A stretch of 64,000 bases of DNA from [Clostridium] symbiosum (GTDB lineage: Bacteria > Bacillota > Clostridia > Lachnospirales > Lachnospiraceae). The notes below the pieces were generated by a model. The model had not been told where the DNA came from. It saw nothing but the letters and a program-made list of their open reading frames with translations, and did not search any database. The stretch lies in contig CP143946.1 in the NCBI GenBank assembly GCA_036419695.1, forward strand, positions 1,014,001-1,078,000, read 5' to 3'. A program made the position numbers and the translations under genes. The number at the start of each line of letters is the position of its first letter. Position 1 is the stretch's first letter. Of the stretch, positions 6,954-14,875 are shown piece by piece.

Positions 6954-7196
6954 GAAAAAATACACCCTTTTCAGGATGGAAATGGACGCACAGGCAGAAT
7001 GATTCTATTCCGGGAGTGTTTGAAAAATGGAATAATTCCATTTTTAATTTGTGATGAGAATAAAGATCAATATACACATCTTCTAAATGCCGCGCAGAAA
7101 ACAGGAAGTTTTGCGGCATTGGCAGGTTACTTTAAGGAGGAGGCGTGTAAGTATTACGATATACTTCAGGAATTTTTGAAAGTATATGAAAGTTAA
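6954..7196 (+). pseudogene. Fic-domain protein, 3' fragment
   Basis: The 80-codon remnant begins at the core Fic motif HPFQDGNGRTGR (bases 6963-6998), which matches HPFxxGNGRxxR, the AMP-transfer active site. It continues RMILFRECLKNGIIPFLI and ends DILQEFLKVYES. The roughly 100 or more upstream residues of a Fic fold, including the earlier helices, are missing. The reading frame runs backward straight into the third copy of the tandem repeat, with the junction near 6953. No credible start codon or ribosome-binding site is present. This looks like a gene cut by insertion or deletion. Confidence 0.85.
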
Positions 7197-7273
7197 AGAG
7201 TAAAAAGTCGGCTGTACTCGCTCCGGAAAAATCAAAATACATGAGTGACGCAAAACTGATTACAACCAGATAA

Positions 7274-7771
7274 AACCAGTTATACACCATACAAAATCAA
7301 AAAAAGAATTACATCCCTACGGAGCAAGATATCGAAGCCTATGTCTTTGGAAGATGGGCAGACAAGACCAGAGAGTATAAAGCTGTTTACGGCTGTCTGA
7401 GCCGTGAGATAAAAGATTTGGAGCAGACGGAAGAAATATTAGAGGAAATTACCAAGGGGGTTGCCGTTAATGATTGGGGAATCCCGAAAATTATGAATTG
7501 TCTGTATTTTTGGGATGTCGCATTTGCCAGTCAGCAGAGCGGTGTGTGTTTGACGAAAGCGCTCAGTGACTGGCTTTATACGATTCGGCGCTGGAGTGAG
7601 TATGGGTATAGCAGAAAGGAAAGGCAGCTTCCGAACGACCAGGAGCAATTCATTGCATCTTCAGTAATGAATGATAATAAGCTGCCAACAGAGAAAAAAA
7701 TATATCCCAACGATCCCTGACCCTGTGGGAGTGGAAAAAAGTACAAAAAGTGCTGTGGAAAGCAGAAATAA
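7274..7771 (+). pseudogene. SEC-C motif protein, degraded (in-frame TGA, no start)
   Basis: An open frame from about 7274 encodes YIPTEQDIEAYVFGRWADK, then SREIKDLEQTEEILEEI, WGIPKIMNCLYFWDVAFA and YPNDP. It meets TGA at 7718-7720 and continues in the same frame as PCGSGKKYKKCCGKQK to a TAA at 7769. The SEC-C zinc motif normally reads NDPCPCGSGKKYKKCC, so the TGA stands exactly where the first Cys belongs. No ATG precedes in frame; only a TTG at 7418. The simplest reading is a decayed gene with a nonsense change. The part before the motif is not recognised. Confidence 0.75.
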
Positions 7772-7826
7772 CTTATATATTCTAAGCAGGTCATAAATAT
7801 ACACTATATGCAGAGGCATTAGTAAA

Positions 7827-7882
7827 CAGGTACGAATTCCGTACTGTTTTGAAAAACTAACGGAATTCGTACCTGTATTTTT
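7827..7882. terminator. Bidirectional terminator
   Basis: CAGGTACGAATTCCG (7827-7841) pairs perfectly with CGGAATTCGTACCTG (7861-7875), followed by ATTTTTT. It ends the leftward ABC exporter operon and the rightward SEC-C remnant. Confidence 0.85.
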
Positions 7883-7964
7883 TAGCGTATCACCACTCGG
7901 CATCCATATGGGTGTAATAAGAACATTTTATACCAGCCAGCCCTGCAAATTATACCAGTCCTCC

Positions 7965-8663
7965 CTATAAATTCCGCCGTCCAAACACCCAGATTCCGGC
8001 CCCCATAACCACAACCGGAATCAAAATAATAATCAGAAAACTCCCCGTCGGAATCAACTCCACAGCCGCATTCCCATTCATCAGCGGAAACAATCGGTCC
8101 ACCCACAGGAACTCGGAATTGGAGACGATCAAAGCAGTTAAAGCAGTAGAGACAGCGATTGCAATCCCGCTTTCCCTTATCTGCATGGCAAGAAAAAAGA
8201 ACAGGCTGACGAGACAAAGATCATAGAACACACCGGCAACAGTATACATTAACATGGAAGCAATCCTACTACCGACATGTCGGCCAATTTCCCCTCCCAC
8301 CCCATGAAACAACAAAAATCCGGTATCCACCGCCAGAGCATTCACCGCTAAAATAAGGAGACAACCAACTGAAAATGCGGTAAACTTACTAAACCACACA
8401 CCGCCCCGGCTTTTTCCGCTGGTAACCGTATGAAAAATCGTCCGGCTGCCGTATTCAGCCCCGACAGAAAGCCCGGCAAACAAAGCGCATGTCATTAGCC
8501 CGATGATTTCAATCAGCAAAGTCATGGTGCCGATCTGAGTCCCGCCATGCAGAAAAGCATTCATAAATTCGATAACAACAGCAAAAGCTATACAAATTTT
8601 TAATGTCTTTCTGTGTACGATTTTATAAAATTCTGCTTGAATAAGATTACCCAAAGAAACCAC
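7965..8663 (-). CDS. ABC-2 type transporter permease
   Basis: A 232-residue membrane protein with about six hydrophobic segments, beginning LGNLIQAEFYKIVHRKTLK. This N-terminus, with a basic segment before the first span, is typical of ABC-2 permeases that pair with a BcrA-like ATPase. A FAGLSVGAEYGSRTIFHTVTSG motif after the second span is also common there. The start overlaps the upstream ATPase gene by 17 bases, so the two are translationally coupled. Relatives export or give immunity to peptide antibiotics, but no substrate is shown here. No two-component system flanks it. Confidence 0.85.
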   Translation of the reverse strand: MVSLGNLIQAEFYKIVHRKTLKICIAFAVVIEFMNAFLHGGTQIGTMTLLIEIIGLMTCALFAGLSVGAEYGSRTIFHTVTSGKSRGGVWFSKFTAFSVGCLLILAVNALAVDTGFLLFHGVGGEIGRHVGSRIASMLMYTVAGVFYDLCLVSLFFFLAMQIRESGIAIAVSTALTALIVSNSEFLWVDRLFPLMNGNAAVELIPTGSFLIIILIPVVVMGAGIWVFGRRNL

Positions 8664-9396
8664 CTCCCGTCATATCGGTAAAATACGTTTCGATATCCTT
8701 TGCTTTTCCATCCAGTTCCCGTGCTGTAATCTGTTCCACTAAACGCCCCGCATGAATAAACCCATAGCAGGTGGCCAGCTTATGCAGTTCACCGAGAATA
8801 TGGCTGGAAATCATAATCGTCACATTCCGCTCCCTGTTAAGCTTCTCCAGCAGTTCCCTCAGGGCGACAATTCCAGCGGGATCGAGTCCATTTACCGGTT
8901 CGTCGAGAATCAGAAGCTCCGGCTGTCCCAGGAGCGCCAGCGCTAAGGCAAGGCGCTGTTTCATACCCAAAGAGTAATTTTTCACCTTTTTGCGGTTATT
9001 CAGAAGATTCACAAGGGCGAGCGCGTCGTCTACGCAATTTTTGTCCTCAATTCCCTTTTCAAGACGACGAACCTCCAGATTCTGTTCGGCCGTCATGTCG
9101 GTGTAAACTGCCGGAGTTTCAATCATATATCCGATGTTCGCCTGCACGCGGCTGATTTCTTCCGGGCTGCTTGCTCCCAATAATTGAATCGTACCTTCCG
9201 TAGGGCGGATCAGACCGGCAAGAAGCTTGATCAAAGTTGTTTTACCGGCCCCATTTTCTCCGATCAGCCCGAAAATATCCCCCTTATGTATTGCTAAACT
9301 TACTTCCTGCAGTGCAGCCCCATCTTTATATACCTTTGTTAGATGATCCGTCCGGCATATAATTGGGGCCGATTCTGATTTGCTTTTCTTGGGCAT
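8647..9396 (-). CDS. ABC transporter ATP-binding protein (BcrA-like)
   Basis: A 249-residue single ABC domain. It has Walker A GENGAGKTT (about 43-51), Q-loop region NIGYMIETPAVYTDMT, signature YSLGMKQRLALA, Walker B LLILDEPVNGLDP and H-loop ISSHIL. The pattern 'IGYMIETPA' with 'YSLGMKQRL' is typical of lantibiotic/bacitracin immunity exporters. The start follows AAAGGAG. It forms an operon with the overlapping permease gene at 7965-8663. The 600 bases upstream contain paired operator-like sites and two promoters. Confidence 0.9.
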   Translation of the reverse strand: MPKKSKSESAPIICRTDHLTKVYKDGAALQEVSLAIHKGDIFGLIGENGAGKTTLIKLLAGLIRPTEGTIQLLGASSPEEISRVQANIGYMIETPAVYTDMTAEQNLEVRRLEKGIEDKNCVDDALALVNLLNNRKKVKNYSLGMKQRLALALALLGQPELLILDEPVNGLDPAGIVALRELLEKLNRERNVTIMISSHILGELHKLATCYGFIHAGRLVEQITARELDGKAKDIETYFTDMTGGGFFG

Positions 9397-9611
9397 AATG
9401 ATAATTCTCCTTTACTGATGATTTTTTGATGCTTTTGTTTACCGGCATAAAAATGCGGCCGGCGCCGTTAAAAACCGTCTGCTATGAATACCGCTCTTCC
9501 GGAGATCCATCCGGAAGCCAATTCCTTTATCACATACTCACCCGCCTTCTGTCAAAAATATAACCCCTGTTTTCTATTATCTGTAAAAGGATAAAAACGC
9601 CCCGCCAAAGC

Positions 9612-9661
9612 GTTTACTTCTGTAGGAGTATGATACAATTTAATGAATGAACATTATTCAT
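9612..9661 (+). promoter_or_regulatory. Rightward promoter with a downstream 19-bp operator-like site
   Basis: GTTTAC (9612-9617) and TACAAT (9634-9639) are 16 bases apart. Immediately after lies ATGAATGAACATTATTCAT (9643-9661), with ATGAAT/ATTCAT arms around GAACATT, the layout of a TetR-type operator. An exact inverse copy is at 9937-9955. No gene lies downstream on this strand. Confidence 0.55.
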
Positions 9662-9671
9662 TGTGAGTTTA

Positions 9672-9708
9672 TAAAATTGTCCCCGCGCTGCGGCTGGGGA
9701 GCAATTTC
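9672..9708. terminator. Terminator-like hairpin within the paired-operator region
   Basis: AAATTGTCCCC and GGGGAGCAATTT form a stem around a GC-rich loop, with T-rich flanks on both strands. It could end a short transcript from either promoter in this region. Confidence 0.5.
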
Positions 9709-9710
9709 TT

Positions 9711-9881
9711 CTATATTAAAGAAGAAAGCAGAAATATAAATGTAACGCCGTACAGCAAGATGTCAGCATTCAAAATGATGGAAACACAGGATATAGTGAC
9801 AGGCTCTCTGCCGCCGCTTGGATGTACGGTAGCAGGGACCGGCCGGAGAAAGTAAATTTCATGTTTCTGTTTCCTGCTCAT
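9711..9881 (-). CDS. Possible 56-residue peptide between paired operators (doubtful)
   Basis: On the minus strand an ORF starts MSRKQKHEIYFLRPVPATVH and ends in a hydrophobic stretch, DILLYGVTFIFLLSSLI. It lies 3' of the promoter at 9909-9937 and just before the hairpin at 9672-9708. GAGAGG lies about 14 bases before the ATG, farther than usual. I do not recognise the sequence. Only its placement between a promoter and a terminator argues for it. It could equally be a chance ORF. Confidence 0.2.
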   Translation of the reverse strand: MSRKQKHEIYFLRPVPATVHPSGGREPVTISCVSIILNADILLYGVTFIFLLSSLI

Positions 9882-9908
9882 GGGAGTTAAATTTCCTCTC
9901 TATATAGA

Positions 9909-9955
9909 AGTATACATCAACTTTCTTCTTTTGTAAATGAATAATGTTCATTCAT
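9909..9955 (-). promoter_or_regulatory. Leftward sigma-A promoter abutted by the second 19-bp operator
   Basis: On the minus strand, TTTACA (9932-9937) and TATACT (9909-9914) have a 17-base spacer. The operator copy at 9937-9955 touches the -35 box. This promoter points to the ABC exporter operon about 500 bases away, although the hairpin at 9672-9708 lies between. Confidence 0.6.
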
Positions 9956-9997
9956 CTACTATTATTATAACCATGTTTTTATGACAGGTCCGGAACC

Positions 9998-10972
9998 TTA
10001 CTGATAAGTCAGGTTCATCACAATTCCCTGCGGGTAATCTCCATATTTCTCACCGAAAATATTAATCCCTCCGATATGTTTCGCATCATCCTTAATCTGT
10101 ATTTTCAGAGAAATATACGGTTTATCATTAATCGCTATGTCATCGAGCCCGACGCCAGGATAAATGAGCTGCCCGTCGATATAGCTCCCAAATTCTTTTA
10201 CTGAGAAGGTTTTGAGCATTCCATACTGGGTGCTGCCGTTCGGCCAGGCGGGAGGGGTCAGTTTTCCCCTGCGTGCGCCGTAGTCGCCGGGAGAGCGGTA
10301 AGTACCGACTTCCACATCATTGATATAGATCGTGATGTCGGAAGGCCAGTTCTCAAGATAACCGGGTGCCTCGGAGCAGATTTCCAGCCGGAACGACACC
10401 TCGTTGAGCTTCAGAAGAGGATTATGGATATTGGGAAACCTGTATTCGATAAACCCTTTATTGAACCAGATGAGCTGCGCCTTATTCCTGAGCGGGGAAT
10501 AGAAGGAACGTATCGTATCGTAAGCGTCAATTGGGCCGTTTTCATCCGCGAGGCCGCAGGTGGGCTGTACATCGCATGCATAATAATTCCCGATCGGCAT
10601 ATCCATGGACAGACTCTTATTGACGGAATCGATGGAGGCGTCGAAGGTCTCCAGGTGAAACGACTGCAAGCTGCAGGTACACACCCTCATGGAACCGTGG
10701 ACGCCCGGCTGGCTTTCCGTTACGATTAGCTGGGCCTCCTCCAGGGTTTTGACATGAAGCGCCGCGGAGGATAGGGGGATATTCATGATTTCGGCGATTT
10801 CCTGCAATGACCTGGCATTGTTCCTCAGCATATCCAGGATTTTGAGACGGACGGGGGAGGAAAGAGCTTTCCCGATTTTAGTAATGGATTCATGATGTGC
10901 CGGGTTGCCCAGGTGTAGGCAGATGTTTCTTTCGCCAATAATTCTGACAGTACGCTTTTCTCTTGCCGACAT
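9998..10972 (-). CDS. ArsR-type winged-helix regulator with a long ligand-binding-like C-terminus
   Basis: The 324-residue protein has an ArsR-like winged helix at about residues 30-95 (KALSSPVRLKILDMLRNNARSLQEIAEIMNIPLSSAALHVKTLEEAQLI). About 200 further residues follow, rich in aromatic and beta-type segments (SDITIYINDVEVGTYRSPGDYG, ISLKIQIKDDAKHIGGINIFG). Classic ArsR proteins are about 100-120 residues with no such extension, so the C-terminal part probably senses a sugar or related effector. The gene is divergent from the sugar ABC operon, separated by an AT-rich region with paired operator-like repeats, so it probably controls that operon and itself. Confidence 0.75.
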   Translation of the reverse strand: MSAREKRTVRIIGERNICLHLGNPAHHESITKIGKALSSPVRLKILDMLRNNARSLQEIAEIMNIPLSSAALHVKTLEEAQLIVTESQPGVHGSMRVCTCSLQSFHLETFDASIDSVNKSLSMDMPIGNYYACDVQPTCGLADENGPIDAYDTIRSFYSPLRNKAQLIWFNKGFIEYRFPNIHNPLLKLNEVSFRLEICSEAPGYLENWPSDITIYINDVEVGTYRSPGDYGARRGKLTPPAWPNGSTQYGMLKTFSVKEFGSYIDGQLIYPGVGLDDIAINDKPYISLKIQIKDDAKHIGGINIFGEKYGDYPQGIVMNLTYQ

Positions 10973-11000
10973 GACAGACTCCTTTCTTGCATTTTTTATA

Positions 11001-11080
11001 TTTATCGTCTTTTAATTATAACTCTTTATTACATAAAAAGTAAAGCAAAAAAGCAAATCATACAATTAAAAGATGAAAAA
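11001..11080. promoter_or_regulatory. Paired inverted operator-like sites between regulator and sugar ABC operon
   Basis: TTTATCGTCTTTTAATT (11001-11017) and the inverse of TTTTTCATCTTTTAATT (11064-11080) match at 15 of 17 positions in inverted orientation. They lie in the divergent spacer, where the ArsR-type regulator would be expected to bind. Confidence 0.5.
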
Positions 11081-11125
11081 TATGTAAAAAAATAACAAAA
11101 AAATAAAAGGTTTATCAAAAATATA

Positions 11126-11154
11126 TTGTAAAAATAGACCAAATGATATAAAAT
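11126..11154 (+). promoter_or_regulatory. Probable promoter of the sugar ABC operon
   Basis: TTGTAA (11126-11131) and TAAAAT (11149-11154) are 17 bases apart, 45 bases upstream of the GGGAGG and ATG of the binding-protein gene. Confidence 0.6.
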
Positions 11155-11199
11155 AAATTATGTAATAAAAACACGTTCTAATCAAGGGAGGAAATTATT

Positions 11200-12249
11200 A
11201 TGAGAAAAATGATCGCAATGGTTATGGCAGCAACGATGGCATTGTCACTGACTGCCTGCGGAAGTTCCAGCAAACCGGCGGAAACCGCGGCCCCGGCAAC
11301 CGAGGCGGCAGCCCCTGCTGAAGGAAAGACGGAAGCAGCGGCCCCGGAGGAAAAAACAGAGGCTCCGGAGGGAGCAAAAGTACTGGAAGGCAAGAAAGTA
11401 GGATTTGCCCAGACAGACAGTATGTCTGCATGGAGAACGACGGAGACGGACAGCATCAAGGAATATGTGGAAAACGCCGGAGGCGAATTTATCGTTAAGG
11501 ACGCCGGAGGAGATATCGCGACTCAGGAATCCGATATCCGCGATCTGGTAGCGGCAGGCGTTGACTACCTGGTAGTTGCCCCGCTTGAGAACAACGGACT
11601 TCAGGGCGCGCTCCAGGAAGCAATGGAAAGCAACATCCCCGTTATCCTGGTAGACCGTGCCATCGACGGAGATGCAGGAACCCATTACACAACGGCAATC
11701 ATGTCCGATTTCATCTGGGAAGGCGAGCAGTGTGCAAAAGCCCTGACCGAAGCATTACCGGACGGCGGCAATGTAGTAATCATCAACGGTGGTTATGATT
11801 CCTCCACATCCACAGACAGACAGGACGGATTTGTGAAGGGCCTTGACAGCTCCAAGTTTAAAGTAGTGGCAGAGCAGGATGGAGAATGGCTGATGGATAA
11901 GGCTCAGGCCGTTATGGAAAACATTATCCAGGCCCAGGGCGGCGAGAATATTGACGCCGTATTCTGTGTAACAGACGATATGGTCCAGGGCGCTATGAAC
12001 GCAATTGAGGCGGCAGGCCTGAAACCGGGAGAAGACATCCTGACATTGGGAATCGACGGAACAAGAGCTGCATTTGAGGCAGTGGAAGACGGAAGACAGC
12101 TTGCTTCCTGTACCTGTTCCCCATACTTCGGAGAAATCGTCGTAGATACAATTTCCAAGATTATCGGCGGAGAAGAAGTACCGGCCCACATTACAAACGA
12201 GGATACCCTTTATACAAAGGATAATGTGAAAGTAGAGTTAGGATTCTAG
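11200..12249 (+). CDS. Sugar ABC transporter substrate-binding lipoprotein (RbsB-like)
   Basis: The 349-residue protein has a lipoprotein signal peptide ending LSLTACGSS (lipid Cys at residue 20). An Ala/Glu/Pro-rich linker to about residue 62 leads to a type 1 periplasmic-binding fold. Features include VGFAQTDSMSAWRTTETDSI, the SDIRDLVAAGVDYLVVAPLE segment, IPVILVDRAIDGD, and a late TLGIDGTRAAFEAVEDG. This is the family of ribose, galactose and related pyranose/furanose binders. It opens an operon with a double ATPase, two permeases and a GH2 glycosidase, so the ligand is probably a sugar released from or fed to that enzyme. The exact sugar is unknown. Confidence 0.9.
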   Translation: MRKMIAMVMAATMALSLTACGSSSKPAETAAPATEAAAPAEGKTEAAAPEEKTEAPEGAKVLEGKKVGFAQTDSMSAWRTTETDSIKEYVENAGGEFIVKDAGGDIATQESDIRDLVAAGVDYLVVAPLENNGLQGALQEAMESNIPVILVDRAIDGDAGTHYTTAIMSDFIWEGEQCAKALTEALPDGGNVVIINGGYDSSTSTDRQDGFVKGLDSSKFKVVAEQDGEWLMDKAQAVMENIIQAQGGENIDAVFCVTDDMVQGAMNAIEAAGLKPGEDILTLGIDGTRAAFEAVEDGRQLASCTCSPYFGEIVVDTISKIIGGEEVPAHITNEDTLYTKDNVKVELGF

Positions 12250-12332
12250 GAACTGTTAAAAACGTGTTCCGCGGGATGTAAGCTGCGAAAATACTGATTG
12301 TTTTCAAACGATATATCCGGGCACACAAAAAA

Positions 12333-12372
12333 GACTGCCGCAGAAATTGTTTATTTTTGCGGCAGCCTTTTT
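12333..12372 (+). terminator. Intra-operon terminator after the binding-protein gene
   Basis: GACTGCCGCA and TGCGGCAGCC form a stem around an AT-rich loop, followed by TTTTT, 15 bases before the ATPase start. Partial termination here would make more binding protein than transporter. Confidence 0.8.
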
Positions 12373-12386
12373 GAAAGGAGAAGTTT

Positions 12387-13910
12387 ATGGCAGAAGTTTT
12401 GCTGGAAATAAAGGGTCTGGAAAAGACGTTTCCGGGAGTCCGGGCGCTGAAAGGCGTCAATTTAACGGTGAATAAAGGTGAAATCCATGCTCTGATGGGA
12501 GAAAACGGCGCCGGCAAATCGACACTGATTAAGGTGTTGACCGGAATCTACCAGAAGAATGGCGGAACGATACGTTTTGACGGCCAGGAGATTAATGCAA
12601 GGACTCCGATTGAGGCGAACGGGAAGGGAATATCCACTATCTACCAGGAACTGAACCTGGTTTTATTTCAGACGGTATATGAAAATCTGTTTCTGGGACG
12701 TGAACCCAGGACAAAATTCGGGAGCATTGACAGAAAGTCGATGATTGCCGAGTCAAAGAGGATTTTGGAGGAATTAGGAATTGAGATTGATGTGACAAGG
12801 CCGTTAAAAAACTATTCGACGGCAATCCAGCAGATGGTGGCCATTGCCAGGGCGGTCAGCATCAATGCAAAACTTGTTATTATGGATGAACCGACCTCCT
12901 CGCTGGACCCCCATGAGGTGCAGGTGTTGTTTGGAATTATCAGACAACTGAAGGCAAGGGGAATCAGCGTGATTTTTATCAGCCACAAGCTGGATGAGAT
13001 ATTTGAAATCTGTGACCGTCTGACCGTATTTAAGGACGGAGAATATGTCGGTGAATATAATGTCGGTGATTTGGATCAGTTTAAGCTGATATCACTGATG
13101 GTGGGAAGGGATACGGTAGAGCTTGAAAGGAATAAGCAGGGCTATGCTTTTGCCAAAGCTCCGGTAATAGCGGGAATGAAACAGATCCGTCAGGGGATGA
13201 GGCTGAACGGAATTGATATAGAAATTAAACAGGGAGAAGTGGTAGGTCTTGCCGGACTTCTCGGTTCGGGCAGAAGCGAGCTGGCCCAGGTGCTCTTCGG
13301 GAGCAGCATGCCGGACGAGGGGGAGATTTTCTGGTGGGGAGAGCCCGCCGCCATCCATTCACCGTCCGATGCCATCAAAAAGGGAATGGGCTTCTGTACG
13401 GAAGACAGAAAGACGGAAGGAATCATCCCCCATCTGTCGGTAAAAGAAAATATCACGATTGCCCTGCTTCCGAAGCTGAATTCATTCGGCTTTGTAAAAA
13501 CTAAGGAGCAGGATGCGATTGTAGGGACATACATTGAACGCCTGAAGATTAAGACACCGTCTCCGGAACAGGCAATCTGCAACCTGAGCGGCGGGAACCA
13601 GCAGAAGGTGCTTCTGGCCAGATGGATGTGCATGAACCCGAAACTGATGATCCTGGATGAGCCCACCAGAGGAATCGACGTGGGCGCCAAGGCCGAGATT
13701 GAGCAGCTGATCCAGGAATTTTCAAAAAGCGGAATCTCCGTTCTGATGATCTCATCGGAGATCGCGGAGCTGGAGCGGAACTGTGACAGAATCATCGTCA
13801 TGCGCGAGGGAAAAGTCATAGATGAACTGGTCGGAGACAGTATCAGCCAGGACAGAGTGATGGAAACCATCGCAAGAGGCAGCGAAAGTGAGGGAAAAGC
13901 GCATGAATAA
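12387..13910 (+). CDS. Sugar ABC transporter ATP-binding protein, double ABC domain (RbsA/MglA-like)
   Basis: A 507-residue protein with two fused ABC domains. The first has Walker A GENGAGKST (about 37-45), Walker B LVIMDEPTSSLDP and the H-loop FISHKL. The second is the typical degenerate one, with GLLGSGRSELAQ in place of a full Walker A, signature LSGGNQQKVLLARW, and Walker B LMILDEPTRGIDVG. This layout is specific to CUT2-class importers for monosaccharides. It follows the binding protein after an attenuating terminator and overlaps the first permease by 8 bases. Confidence 0.95.
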   Translation: MAEVLLEIKGLEKTFPGVRALKGVNLTVNKGEIHALMGENGAGKSTLIKVLTGIYQKNGGTIRFDGQEINARTPIEANGKGISTIYQELNLVLFQTVYENLFLGREPRTKFGSIDRKSMIAESKRILEELGIEIDVTRPLKNYSTAIQQMVAIARAVSINAKLVIMDEPTSSLDPHEVQVLFGIIRQLKARGISVIFISHKLDEIFEICDRLTVFKDGEYVGEYNVGDLDQFKLISLMVGRDTVELERNKQGYAFAKAPVIAGMKQIRQGMRLNGIDIEIKQGEVVGLAGLLGSGRSELAQVLFGSSMPDEGEIFWWGEPAAIHSPSDAIKKGMGFCTEDRKTEGIIPHLSVKENITIALLPKLNSFGFVKTKEQDAIVGTYIERLKIKTPSPEQAICNLSGGNQQKVLLARWMCMNPKLMILDEPTRGIDVGAKAEIEQLIQEFSKSGISVLMISSEIAELERNCDRIIVMREGKVIDELVGDSISQDRVMETIARGSESEGKAHE

Positions 13911-14862
13911 GACAAAACAGGATTACTTCCAGCTTGTAAAAAAATACAGTGCAATTACGCTGCTCCTTTTCTTTATCCTGCTGAATTCACTGTTTACCCC
14001 GAACTTTTTCAGGATAGGCAATCTGAACAACGTAATTACACAGCTCTGTCCCACAATTCTCTGTGGAATGGGAATGACGCTCGTCATCTCTACGGGGGGA
14101 ATCGATATTTCCGTCGGTTCCGTCATGGCTCTGGCGGGAGTCCTGACAGCCAGGCTGATGCCGGATACGGGCCTGATTCCCGCGGTATTGGCCGCGGTCG
14201 CCGTTTCGGTCCTGGTGGGCTGTTTTACCGGCATCATGGTCGGAAAACTGAAGCTGCAGGCCATGGTCATCACACTGGGCCTGATGCTGGGCCTGAGGGG
14301 AGTTGCACAGGTTCTGTGCGGCGGAAGAGATATCTATTTTAATAAACTGGGCGCCGTGGGAAAACAGCTTTCCTTGTGGGGAACTTATAAGCTGGGCGGC
14401 GTGATTCCGGTGCAGATTGTGCCGATTGTCATCTCGGTGGCGGCCGTCTTTATTATGATTGAAAAAACCGTGCTGGGCAGGCAGATCCAGGCGGTTGGAG
14501 ACAATATGAAATCCAGTTCCCTGGCGGGAATCAACACGGCCAGGACGCTGATGATCGTATACGGCCTCAGCACGTTCTTTGCGGCCTTTGCCGGGATTTT
14601 CCAGGCAGCCAAGGTATCTGTGGCTGCAGGCAGTTCTCTGGGGCAGCTGGCGGAGTTAGACGCGATTGCGGCCGTTGTAATCGGAGGCACGCCGATGACA
14701 GGCGGAAAAGCCCATGTTCTCGGAACCGTTGTGGGAGCCTTAATCATGCAGATGATCACGCTCACCTGCGTAATGAACGATATACCGGATCAGTACGCCC
14801 AGGTATTCAAGGCGGCGATTATCGTGTTTGCCGTATTTATCCAGAGAGAACAGGCGAAGTAG
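13903..14862 (+). CDS. Sugar ABC transporter permease 1 (RbsC-like)
   Basis: A 319-residue membrane protein of the BPD_transp_2 family. It has the conserved GMGMTLVISTGGIDISVGSVMAL near residue 55 and a later AVVIGGTPMTGGKAHVLGTVVGA, both typical of ribose-type permeases, with eight to ten membrane spans. I use ATG 13903, which lies within the last codons of the ATPase gene, rather than the earlier in-frame GTG at 13888. It is followed by a second, non-identical permease, so the importer is probably a heterodimer in the membrane. Confidence 0.92.
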   Translation: MNKTKQDYFQLVKKYSAITLLLFFILLNSLFTPNFFRIGNLNNVITQLCPTILCGMGMTLVISTGGIDISVGSVMALAGVLTARLMPDTGLIPAVLAAVAVSVLVGCFTGIMVGKLKLQAMVITLGLMLGLRGVAQVLCGGRDIYFNKLGAVGKQLSLWGTYKLGGVIPVQIVPIVISVAAVFIMIEKTVLGRQIQAVGDNMKSSSLAGINTARTLMIVYGLSTFFAAFAGIFQAAKVSVAAGSSLGQLAELDAIAAVVIGGTPMTGGKAHVLGTVVGALIMQMITLTCVMNDIPDQYAQVFKAAIIVFAVFIQREQAK

Positions 14863-14875
14863 GAGGTTAAGAAGT

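Noticed and set aside
6559..7119. A 186-codon frame on the minus strand and 80-90-codon plus-strand frames across the tandem repeat
   Set aside because: They are made of the repeat unit itself, repeat the same residues with each copy and run into the opposite strand of the fic fragment; no ribosome-binding site.
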